Shown here: positions 51,601-62,600 of the stretch, piece after piece
Layout: each line of letters starts with the position of its first letter
How positions within the stretch are numbered: the first letter of the stretch is position 1
Assembly (NCBI RefSeq): GCF_014839835.1
Contig: NC_071634.1
Coordinates: forward strand, 14,242,453 to 14,306,452
DNA length: 64,000 nucleotides
Direction: 5' to 3'
From: Dryobates pubescens
Taxonomy: Eukaryota > Chordata > Aves > Piciformes > Picidae
The notes under the pieces: generated by a model
Told to the model about the DNA's origin: nothing
Database searches by the model: none
The model's input: the letters and a program-made list of their open reading frames with translations, nothing else
Made by a program: the position numbers and the translations under genes

Positions 51601-54600
51601 CGGCACAGCGCGCACCCAAGGGTGAACCTCAACAGCTCCCAGTAGCCAAGGTCTGGCAGAGGGACATGAAAGGGTTGGACACAGCCAAGATGAAAGACTG
51701 CTTTAAAGTCTGCATCTCCATCCCCCTCTCTTACGCCCGAACCCAGCCATCACCCAGGCCAGTGTGGATTTACAGATGGTACATCCCCTCCGTGCCAAGT
51801 CCCTGCTGCTCTACAAGGAGCACCCAGGAAGTCCCATTACCTTGTTCCTATGCCTTGGCCATTGGTCCCAACAAGGGCAAAGAGGGATCGAAAGCCTTCT
51901 GGAGTGAACCACTGCAGAAGGGAGATGAGAAAGCCAGCTGAGCCCAGGCCAGCCTGCGGCAGCACCCAGCTCTGCAAGTGCCCGAGATCCCACAGGGAGC
52001 CTTGGGGGAAGCATGGAAAGGGTAGAGTCCCAGGGGAAGCACTAGCCTTCAGGACAGACATGACCCAGCGGGGCTGGGCCCAACTGGAGGGTCCCCCCAT
52101 GCTCCTGGTCTAGTCAGGAGACAGCTCAACTCACCCTGCTGAGGTGTTCATCATAAAGGGCTTCCGTGAAGAGCAACCGCAGCAGCTCCAGCTGGCCCTG
52201 GCAGGACATGGCAACACCATCAGAGTGGGGAGGTGCCACTGGGACCCAGGCTGATGGCCGAGCCCAGCATAGGCTCAGGGGTCAGGCTCCTCATCCTTTC
52301 CTGCAAGGCTGGAGGCTGCTGTCCTCACAGCTGTGAAAGCCACTCATTTTAGCAGCAAAAGCCACCTATTCAGCAGTTAAGTATCACCCTGCCCCATCCC
52401 ATAGCAGAAGCATCTCCACCACAGCAACAAGCAGCATGTTCCACTAAAGCATCACAAGCCCAAAGCCCTCTAAGCAGCCCACTCCTCTCTGTCAGGCCAT
52501 CCAGACCCTAATGGGGGTGTTTGTGCCCCCAGTCTCAGCCTGGGATTTCCAGGGCCTCTCATCCCAGCTGTAACAGGGCCTTTGCACACATGGGCTCACA
52601 GACACAAGCAGCACAAGGGCAGATTCAGGGAGTCAACACATCCAACCACTACCAGGCTCTTACCTTAAATTTATCCCCCAGCAGTTTGTGCACAATCTCC
52701 TCCTCCTCATTTGCTGTCTTATTGCAGAACTGGGAGAAGGTCTTGATCCACCATTCCTTGTCTTTAGCCTGACAAAAGAATGAAACAGAAGCACTGCACT
52801 GACCTCCCCAGCCAGGAGAGGCGAGGATAGGACAAGCCCTGCTGAGCTCAGAGCTATCCAGCCTGCTATTAACAACCATCAGAAACAGTTGTATGGTGGC
52901 AGTTTGTTGTCAGAATAACTCTTGGAAAGCCAGGCCAAAGGAACAGAGCCAGACAAAAAGATTCAATTCTGGCTATTTTGGTAAAGACAAAAAGATGTGC
53001 TTGGCTCAGGACATAGGAACCTCATTTGTTGCCTGCTGCCTCCATGATCAGGGACTACTTAATGTCCAAATCTATTTAAGAAGGACTCTGCCAGTCCAAA
53101 GAAAAGAGTCCTTGGGAATAACAACCACAAAGAGCAGATGTACCTGTCTGACAGTGGCAACCATCCGGGCCATCAACATGATGCTGGAAGTCTCTGGTGG
53201 ATAATGCATATTTCTGTAGGACAAAAATGAAGGAGAAAAGATGATATGGGTGCTAGTATGGAAATAAAAAGCTGAAGAGACACAGAGGCAGGCCTGCCCT
53301 GATCTGCCACACAAAGAGCCACCAGCATCACTGCAGGGAAAGGCTGCTGCAGGGATCTAGCACCACTTGGGGTGAGAAGCCTGCACCTGTCTGCTCTAAC
53401 TGTACAAATTATCCCCTCACACTGCTGAGCTAGAGCCTGGATCCCCTCCACAGCCCAGGACTGCAGCAAGAGCTGGGGTCTTTGACCAGCTTTGGGTTAA
53501 GAATGTCACTTCTAACCTCTGTGCCCATTGTGTTCACCAGCAAACAGGGACAGCAGTTTATGTACCCACAGGGGTGCCATGAGAAGGATGTCCCAGAGGC
53601 TGGAGATCTGTGCTGCTCAGTGCTTTGTAACTCTTTACTGGGAAAAAGCTAACAACTCTTCAGCCCAAATCCTCATGCAGCCAACATAAATTCACCTGCT
53701 GCTCAACCAGTGGATAGAGCTGAGCAGTGTCCCACAGCTACCAGCACCCTTCAGCCACCCCATGCATGGATGCAAGGCAAGGATAGTCCTCAGCCCTGGT
53801 CCCACAGTGTCACCCAGCCCAGGAGAGCCACCTGCTCTGCCAGTGGAGCAAGAAAACTGTCCCCTACCTCCATGCCTCCTGCAGCTTGTTAAGGGGGTGC
53901 GTGGGGTCATCACGGGATGGGCCAAGGCAAAGGACCTGGTGGTACTGCTCCAAAGCAGCCTGCCTGCACTCAGCGCTGCAGTAGGTTACCTAGAGCGAGG
54001 AGCACAGTGCCCAGCATTAGCTATGGCAGCAGGAACAGGGGTCTGAAGCACAGCTGTGTCCCCTCCCTGACCATCCCAGCTCTTCAGCCGTCATGACGCA
54101 GAAAGGAAAGGCAGACACCCATCCTGGGGTAGCACAAGTGCCTGGCTAGAAGCGGTAAAGGAGCCGGTGCCCCCAACAAGACCACAGTTCCTCCCAGCAG
54201 CCCCTCACCTGGCAGCGTGGGCACTGCTGGTGCAGGTCTTTCCGGATGCTGCACTGCTCGGGGTGAGGCAGCACCAGCGAGCTCTTCCCCAGCAGCCGCT
54301 GGGCGTTCTCCTCCGCCGTCTCCAGAGCCCGCAGGCAGTGATCGCAAGCTGCAGGCAGGCAAGACAGACACCACGGTAAGAAAAGAGCAGGACAGCACAA
54401 CTGGTGCCAACACCATCTCTGAGCTGAAGGCATCAGTCTTGTACCGACCCTTTCACAGGAAAGACATTTTGGCTGCAGCTGGGGCCCCCTCAGCCCTCAA
54501 GTGCTGCCCCGTAACATGAAGAAGTGTTTGAGGGCCATACGATGGCAAGCATCTCCATGTCGCTGACCTGTGATGGAGCTCAGCAGACAGCAGGGTCCAG

Positions 54601-55738
54601 GTAGGACAACAAAGTTTAAAATCCTGTCCTTACAACCCTTGTTGTGTTCTGGCACATCCAGAGAATGCTGGCACCTTTGTGGGCTGTACTCTGCGGTGTT
54701 GTGACTGGGCTTAGCACCCATGCCACTGAAAAACCATGGCTCTGAAAGAGATGGTGCATGATGGCAGCACATGGTGCTTTCCCGAGTGGCTGATGGAAGT
54801 CACCAGGGAATCACAGAACTGTAGAATTGTTTTGGCTGGAAAGACCTCTAAGATCACCAAGTCCAACCACTAACCCAGCACTGCCAGGTCACCACTAAAT
54901 CATGTCCCTCAGCACCACATCTACACAGCTCTGAAACCCCTCCAGGGATGGAGACTCCACCACTGCTCTGGGCAGCGTGGTCCAGAGCTTGACAAACCTT
55001 TTCACGAGGATATCGTTCCTCATGTCCAACCTAAACCTCTGCTGGTGCAACCTGAGGCCGTTTCCTCTTGTCCTATGCTCCAATCTCCTTCCAGGGAGTT
55101 AGTTGAAGACAGCCGGATCTCCCCTAGACTTCCCTCAAAGGACCCCCAATTCTTTGTCAAGCGCTCGTTCAGCAGAGAGGCAGAGATGGCAGCAGGGCCA
55201 CCTTGCTGGAGGTGTGGGATAAGCCCAAACCCTTTCGCTGAACACCAGCCCGCTCCTGAGGGCCCCGCAGTCACGCCGGCGGGGCTGGTGACGGGGACGT
55301 GCCACCACCGCTCACCTCGGTAGTTGTACAGAGCGTTCCAGAGGAACTGGGACGACACCACCGGCCTCTCCACGAAGACGATTTCCCCTTTGCGGATGTT
55401 CCTGGTGGCGAACAAGCCTTTCCCCTGCCGACGGAGAGCCGTGGGTCAGCGAACGAAGCCGCGACCCAGCCGGGGGCTGTGGGAACCCCACCCCTCCGCC
55501 CAGCTTGAGGGGAGGCTGCGGGGGTTTATCCCCTCTTCCCCCCCAAATCTGGCCGTACCGCAGCGTGAGGGAAGGGAGGGATCGCCGTGGCGGGAGGACC
55601 GGCCGGGCTCACCTTGGCGCTGCTGATGAACCGCGCCTCCGCCGCAGCCCCAGCCCCAGCCCCGGCGCCGGCTCCGGCCCCGGCCCCGGCGCGGCTCCCC
55701 GAGACGGAGCCGCACACGTCCCCCGCCGCGGCGGCCAT
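48611..55738 (-). CDS. SMYD5: SET and MYND domain-containing protein 5 (lysine methyltransferase)
   Basis: Lysine methyltransferase of the SMYD family; histone and ribosomal-protein targets are reported for the mammalian enzyme. Thirteen exons in transcript order: 55613-55738, 55316-55424, 54209-54348, 53868-53989, 53144-53213, 52664-52768, 52135-52197, 51841-51911, 51443-51549, 50905-50961, 50074-50168, 49756-49826, 48611-48749. They total 1275 nt, giving 424 residues (human 418). The start of the SET domain ([20 protein letters not shown]) is followed by the MYND-type zinc cluster (CDHC...[13 protein letters not shown], about 80-135). Then come NHSCIPNAE (325-333), [11 protein letters not shown] and the post-SET CSCPKC. 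It ends in an acidic tail and DEMTDV as in human. Exon 1 has a Gly-Ala repeat instead of the human sequence there. An upstream in-frame ATG exists at 55879. Confidence 0.96.
48860..49265 (-). mobile_element. CR1 LINE 3'-end fragment
   Basis: Antisense tail 'acagaatcacagaattgttt', then 'caagtccaacccttagccca', 'ccctgggcagcctgcaccag', 'ttcctcttgtcccctcactt' and 'ccacttggccttgtgccacc'-like sequence. It lies in the last SMYD5 intron, in the same orientation as the gene. Confidence 0.92.
54808..55165 (-). mobile_element. CR1 LINE 3'-end fragment
   Basis: Antisense: 'aatcacagaactgtagaatt', 'gatcaccaagtccaaccact', 'ctgctctgggcagcgtggtc', 'aacctctgctggtgcaacct'. It lies in SMYD5 intron 2, in the same orientation as the gene. 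Confidence 0.92.
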
Positions 55739-56480
55739 CTTCGGGCGGCGACTTCCCCGCTCTGACCCGCCGGGGGCGGGCAGCGCCTCTTCCTCTTCCT
55801 CCTCCTCCGCCTTCTTCACCCACCGCCCCTCGTGAAGATGGCCGCCGACCCCTCCTCGGGGGTCCGTGCCCGCCATCATCCCGCTCAGCCCCGGGGCGGG
55901 CAGGGGCCGGCAGCCATCTTCTCCCTGCCCTCAGCCCACCGCCAGCCTCCGAAAGCACCGTTCCAAAGCTCCGAAACGGGGCCGGCGCGCTTCCACAGCC
56001 GCACTCGGGCAGGAGTTTTGCTGCCTCTCCCGTAGTAATGGTTATTTTTCAACCGGGGTAGGAATAGCTTTCATATTCTCGTCAGGCAGGAAGGCAAGGT
56101 TTCTTCTCAGAGGGCGAGGGGGCATCGCCAGCCGCCCCGGCGCGACCAGCACCGGCACAATTTTCCCCCAGGAAAGCCACTTGCTGTAGCCCCTGTGCCC
56201 CCGCTACCTCCCGCCAGGCTGCCTGCAGACGCCCGGAATGCACCCACCCGGGGTTTAGTTGCGTTTGGTAATTCACGGCGGCGCTGCCAGCGCCCGTGCG
56301 GGCTCGGCGCCGCTCTTGGCGGAGCAGGCGGCGGCGGAGCAGGCGGCTGCGGCGCGCCGGGGCGCGCCGGGCGGGCAGGTCGGTGCCCGGGGCGCTGGGG
56401 GTGCTGGAGTCACTAGGTGTCACTGTCGGCGCGTGCTGGGGACACGCTGCTGGCTCCTGCCGCCTGCGAGCGCAGGGCAG
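55600..56480. promoter_or_regulatory. SMYD5: CpG island and SMYD5 promoter with three YY1-like motifs
   Basis: A CpG-dense, TATA-less segment. AAGATGGCCGC occurs on minus over the SMYD5 start codon (55731-55741) and on plus at 55835-55846. AAGATGGCTGCC occurs on minus at 55909-55920. AAGATGGC is the YY1 core found at the start of many housekeeping promoters. Binding is inferred. Confidence 0.7.
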
Positions 56481-56659
56481 CAGCCCCTGCAGAGCAGGGC
56501 TGCAGAGCCGGACACCTCCCCGTGGCAAGGGACAAACTGCTTGGGACACCATTCCCATCTGCCGGCAGGGAAGGGAGAGGATTCTGCTCCTCTGCTGTCT
56601 CTGCCGAGACCCCACCTGCAGTGCTGGAACCAGCTCTGGATTCCCGACACAGCACAGAG

Positions 56660-57114
56660 AGGGATCTGTTGGAGCAGGGCTACAGGAGACCACAGCAATG
56701 CTGGGAGGGTTGGAAGCCCTCTGCTGTGAGGCCAGGCTGAGAGAGTTGGGGTTGTTCAGCCTGGAGAAGAGAAGGCTGCGGGAAGACCTTCTGGTGGCCC
56801 TTCAGTGATTAAACGGGCAGTAAGAAAGCTGAGGGCAGACTTTGTAGCAGGGCCTGCTGTGACAGGTTTGAAACTAAACACAAGTTGATTTAGACTGGAG
56901 AGAAGGAAGAAATGTTGTACAGTGAGAGTGGTGAGACCCTGGCCCAAGATGCCCAGAGACGTGGTAGATGCCCCATCCCTGGAAGCATTCCAGGTCAGGT
57001 CAGACACTGCTCTGAGCAACCTGCTCTAGTTGGGAGATGTCCCTGCTGACACCCAGAAGGTTGCACTGAATCACCTTTAAAAGTCATTTCCAACCCAAAT
57101 CATTCTATGAGTCT
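56660..57114 (+). mobile_element. CR1 LINE 3'-region fragment reaching the terminal tail
   Basis: Sense: 'gagagagttggggttgttca', 'gcctggagaagagaaggctg', 'caacctgctctagttgggag', 'tcatttccaacccaaatcat' and 'tctatga'. It lies upstream of SMYD5, between it and NOTO. Confidence 0.92.
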
Positions 57115-58450
57115 ATGGGTTTGGGGTCTGGTCCCAGCAAACCCAGCAGCAGACTGTGAGGGGTAGAGAAGTTCATCCCAGGGAAATAGAAGAACTCAGA
57201 CAGAAGTTGAGCAACACTACCATATGGCTCCCATGTCAATTTCATCTCTGTACTCCTCGCAGGAAGAGTGGCCATTATTTTAATAACAGCATTAGGTGTT
57301 CTGTTTTCCCAGGGTTTCAGTGCTGAACACCAGGGCGTTTCACACAGAGCATGAGCTTGAGTCATTGCCCAGCCAGCAACATTTCAAAGCATCCTTCATG
57401 TCTCTGAACAAGCCAACAGGAATCTGAACCTGGGACAGGACTGCTTCTGTGTTTGCAGTGGACACGGGGAACCTCCCCTTGGACCTTCTGTTTGCTGAAG
57501 CATCAAGCCTGGCAGAGCAGGGGCTGCATGGAGGGTTTAGCTACATCCTCCTCCAGATAAAGATCTTTGTTCTCTGGGAGCAGCGCCCCGAACCTGAACA
57601 TCCCATGATAACCAGGCATTAAGTTTTCTACTGTGCAAGTAGTGCTATCTCTGCAGGAATTGGCCCAGAGACAAGAAGTTGTTATCTGCTTTCACCCATG
57701 ATAAGGAAGGGATCATCAATCAATTAAAAAAACCCAAAGCAAACCAAACAACAAAAAAACCCAACAACACCATTTTATATATATATATATATATTTAGCA
57801 TTTATTCTGTCCAAAACAGTTTATTAAGACAAAAACTCAAAACTGTTGGGAGAGCTGAAATTATGTTGGGGGGGGGAGGGGGAGGGTGTTTATTGGTGAT
57901 TTCAATTGAAAATTGAAGAGCAGTTGGAAATGTGTTTTCTTTCTGGTGGTTTTTGTTGGGTTTGGGGGGGGGGTTGACACTTGCAGGTTTGCAACTGATC
58001 TATTTAAAAGCTGTTCTTGCTCCACTCTCAATGCTCACACTTGAGGCAAGGGCACAGGTTTGCCAGCAAGCAGAAAGCACAGGGCAAAAAACACCCTGCT
58101 TTCAGAGCTGTGTTGGCATGTTCAGGGAGGAAAATATGTGAGAGAAAAAAAATCTATCACTCTTTCAAGAAGAAATCCCCCTTTGGTGACTTCTGCTGGG
58201 AAGCAGATGTTACTTGGTGACAGCAGGGGTCTCCTAAGGAGGAGGAAAAGGTACATTTCTTTTGGTTTTGCCCTTTCCCCCCCCCTCAGAAGGAGCTAAA
58301 ACTGTACACAACGAAAAAGGATGGATAAATAAACCCATCTGTGGCAGATGTAGGGCAAGAAGCCATTGAGGCATCACTGCCTGCTCAGAAGCCAAGGAGC
58401 TGCCTGAACCTGCCTCCCCCCAGCCAGTCCCACCTCTTGAAAATACACTA
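57115..58450. other. AT-richer spacer between SMYD5 and the NOTO 3' end
   Basis: No gene is recognised. It contains an A-rich run (57725-57770), a (TA)n microsatellite at about 57775-57795, G runs at 57868-57890 and 57963-57975, and TTTATT hexamers at 57801-57806 and 57820-57825 that could serve as alternative minus-strand poly(A) signals. Confidence 0.5.
57774..57797. repeat. (TA)n microsatellite
   Basis: About ten TA units flanked by ATTT sequence, next to an A/C-rich low-complexity run. Confidence 0.85.
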
Positions 58451-58454
58451 GGCT

Positions 58455-58460
58455 TTTATT
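58455..58460 (-). terminator. NOTO: Candidate NOTO poly(A) signal
   Basis: TTTATT on plus (AATAAA on minus), about 1.18 kb downstream of the NOTO stop. It is the nearest canonical signal noticed; the further ones at 57820 and 57801 are alternatives. Confidence 0.45.
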
Positions 58461-59635
58461 AAGAAGCAAAGCAAATAAATTAAGTGACACTTATTAATGA
58501 GGAAAAAAAAAACCAAGTTATTTCTATAAATAAGAATAGAAGAGGAAAGTGATAGTAAGAGACACAATAAATTACCTGAGCTGACAGGACGTGGTGCCTG
58601 GTACCCGGGGCAGATCTAGGAAGGCGAGCTGACAGCCTGGCCTAAGAGCACTTGGCTGTTAACACACAGATGGGGTGGGTTGAGGGCTTAGTGCTGACCC
58701 CTTCAAAGCCCTCCCACCCACCAGAAATCCAACATCTAACTGCAGTGGGTGGTTACAATGTGCTCCTGGAACACTCCAGGTGCCGTTCCCCATAGCACCT
58801 GGGTGTATAATGAGGAGAGAACCAAACAGCTGCCATCTGGGCCAGAATCAGCACATCTGGATGAGGGGCAGGGGGGTGTCTGAAGCACCAGAGGTGTTGG
58901 AAAGCCACTGTTTTATAACAGCCCTGATCCCTGCACCTCAGCCAAGCCCAAGCACCTCATTCCCTGCTGCAGCAGCTCTTACACACACCTTGAAGTGTGA
59001 AGTAAGACAGTGCCAGAAGACAGACAGACCCACTGGGGAGCCAAAAGAAAGGCACAAATCAACCAAGGCACAGGACAAGCAGAGGCACTTGTGTTCCAGG
59101 GACAAAATCAAAGCCTGTTCATCTTATTGCAAGAGTAATGATAGTCTGCAGGTGGGAGCAAAAGGCTTTCTGATTTTCTTTTTTGCTGTGATCTAAGCAT
59201 CAAACATGAGAGTCAAGTTGACCAGGGAAAACAATCAGCATTGATTGTCCTTTCCAGCACAGGTCTCCCCCTTCTAGGAGCACACAGCCACACACAACAC
59301 AAGTGACCCTGTGTTCAAATGCCCTTATGCTCACAGCCATCAGAGACACCATCTCATTGCCACCCCAGCCTCTCTGCTGGAAACACACCCAAACAGGAGA
59401 TCACAGCTATGGCACCATTGAGTACAACTGGCCTGGTGCTGAAGCCCCAGGAATTAGGGCTCATGGCTACCAGTCAACATCTGGGGGCTCTTCCCAGCCA
59501 GCTGCAGTTTGTCCTGTAGCTCTGACTCTCAGAATGAGAGTGCAATGTCTCGCTTGGACCAAAGAAGCACAGATGTGCCTGCAACCCTTATCTCCATGGC
59601 TCAGGAAACAGTGGCAGCTGAATCCCATCAGCTTT

Positions 59636-62600
59636 TCAAAGCTCAACATCCACAGTGTCCTCCTCATGGTCCTTGATGTCTGTGGAGTCCGCAGTGGCAG
59701 GCTGTATCACCCCAAACTGTGACAGCTTTGCTGCTTTCTGCTCCATGCTCTGCTTCCTCCATTTGATCCTCCTGTTCTGGAACCAGACCTTCACCTGGAA
59801 GGAAAATGGTAACACAGCTTAGTCCAAGGTCCCCAGGAGTCCCTTTCCAATAGGGCTGTTGTTAACTGCTTCCAAGTCCCTAAAAAGCAGAGTCCCTTAA
59901 AGAGGGGAACATGGCCCTTCTCTGCCCAGGGCACTGTAATCTGGGGGTGACAATATGGTGGGCAGAGTGGTGCTGGGAGGAAGGACATGGGGAGAGGGGA
60001 ATGCAGCTGCACAGAGGATCTGGCTGGAGCAGTGAAGGAAGCACCTCACCACTGAATTAATCCCCAGGACTATGGCTGACAAAGGGCCTGACAAGACACT
60101 CTCCTGCCCCTGTTTAGATCACGAAAGACCTTTAAGATTACTGAGTCCAACCATTAGCTGCCAAGTCCATTACTAAATCATGTCCCTGAACACCATATCT
60201 ACAGAGCTTTTAAATATCTCCAGGGATGGTGATTCAGCCACTTCCCTGGGCAGCCTGTTCCAGACCCATCTCTCATCCCTCCAGGCGTGTGGATTCAATG
60301 TCACCTTGCAGCAGGAAGCTCCCCCATGCCAGGGTCGCTTTCACCATCTCCTTCTACCACTGAACTTCATGGCCAGGGAATTACCACAGACCAAAGCCAG
60401 GCCCAGGATCTACACCACCATCCCCAGCACTCTCATTTCTCACCTGAGTCTCTGTGAGATGCAGAGTTGCAGCCAGGTCTACTCGCTCTGTGCCCACCAT
60501 GTACTGCTGCTTGAGGAACTCCTGCTCCAGCCGCTCCAGCTGCTCTGGTTTGAAGACCGTCCGGACCCTCTTCATCTTGCAGGGCCCTCCAGACCTCCAG
60601 GACACAGCAGGGCCCAGCGAGTTAGCCCCCATGCAGTGAGACAACTCCAGACCTACAAGCAGGAAGCAGCAGCTGAAGAGGTCTGCATGTTTGAGGCCAT
60701 TTCTCCAGCCCTGTTGATGTGCCAAACCCACTGAAATCCGTAGCTGCAATCCAGACACAATCCAGCTCCCTGCTAAAGGGGGCTGCGAGAAAGCAACACC
60801 AAACAGAAAAGCAGGGATGTCCCCAGTCCTCTCCCTACCTACCTTGTATCATCTAGGCTCCCTTTCCCACAAAAGCTTGGGTCAAATGATCTTTCAAGGT
60901 CCATTCCAACCTGTTCTGTGATTCTTCATAGGGTCATAGAATCATTTAGGTTGGAAGAGACCTTTAAGATCATCAGTCCAACCATTAAGCCAGCACTGCT
61001 TAGGTCACCACTAAACCATGACCCTCAGCACCACTTCTACATGGCTTTTAAACTCCTCCAGGGATGGGGACTCCATTGCTGAACCCATTTGGTTCAGCAA
61101 TGTTCAATGGGTTCTCCATTGAGAACCCATTTGGTGAAGAAATTGTTCATCATGTCCAACCCAAACCTCCTCTGGTCATATGCTTTACTTCTAAGAAAGA
61201 GAACCCCACTAGTACAGCCAAAGAGACTTTGCTGCTCCCTACCATTACTGTTGTGAAATGCAAACTGTCTGAGATCAGCTCTGCTCTGAGCAGAGGCTGG
61301 ATTCAGCAGCTTGCAGAGGTCCTGCTCAGCGGGAGTCATTGCATGGCATCATCAGGGGGCAGCAGCTGAACTGCTGCAATGCATGGTGGCAAGGAAAGTT
61401 TCTTTGACTTTTATGGGAATTCTGTGCATCATTGTGCCAGTTCACACTCACTGCTTAGCTCTGCTTTAATGACTTCCACCTAAATGTGAGGAAAAACTTC
61501 TTTGCTGCGAGGGTGCTGGAGCCCTGGAGCAGGCTGTTCAGAGAGGTTGTGGAGTCTCCTTTTCTGGAGACATTCTAAAGCCCCCTGGACATTGTGACCC
61601 TGGGCAAGCTGCTGTGGGTGACCCTGCTTGAGCAGAGGGGCTGGACTGGATGATCTCCAGAGGTGCCTTCCAAACCTCACCATGCTGAGGTTCTGTGGCT
61701 GATGTTGTCATGTTCTCCAGGCACAAACAGCCACCTTGGCCTGCTTGTGTCATTAATTGGGTGCAAGTTCTGCGTGTGTTTGAGGATTTGTGGGATGGAG
61801 GCCTGACAGCTTAACAGCTGTAATTGCACTTAAATTTGTCTCCATCACCACCATCATCTCAGCCTTCACATTTATTCCTATTTTAATCCTGGGATAATGG
61901 CAAGTGTGATTTCAAACATGAAATACGTTGTGGAAGTAGCTTTGCAAACTCTTTAGCTGTATTTTCATACCTCTGCGTTTGACACAGCACAGAGATTAAC
62001 ACCCAGCCCTGCAGACACTGTCTCCTGGAAGAAGGAGTTGATTAAGCAGGAGTTAAAAAAGATCAAGAGCAGCAAATCGTTTGGGGAGCTGAATCTCATA
62101 GCTGTCAGGATCAAATCAAGAGTTCTCATACAAGTAAAAAAGGTGCTTGGCTGAGGGTTTTGTCTGGGCAACAACGAGATCAGCCTCTGAATACTAAAAA
62201 GATGCTTAATTTCACACACACACCCCCCATCTCCTGACAAGTAACAAAGAACTCGTTTTGCTTAGAAAAACTTACAGCAGCCCTCGGTGAAGATGCAGAG
62301 AACCTGAAGGATTAGCCCCAATTGTCACCTCTGTGGGAATTTAACCCGTGGATCAGAAATCTTTTTCCTTAGGTGCTTTTGCACTGCAAATGCAGTTTCT
62401 GGGGCCAGATGCTGCAAAATGCTTCAGCATTTGTATTCCTAGTTCAGGGAAGGCAAAATTCCAGATGGACCAGGGCAGTTTGGGAGAAGAGGGGACCACA
62501 CAGAGCAGCAGAGGGGTGCTGGAGGGGTGGAGAAAGGACTTCGGAAACTTATAGCAGGTTTTGGTATGCAGGCACCGGCACTGCAGTGCCTTTCTAGGAC

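Noticed and set aside
55505-55835. Plus-strand open frames opposite SMYD5 exon 1
   Set aside because: Pro-Ala translations of the GC hexamer repeat on the non-coding strand.
61064-61369. 101-codon plus-strand open frame in NOTO intron 1
   Set aside because: It begins inside a CR1 fragment and the hairpin repeat and has no known domain.
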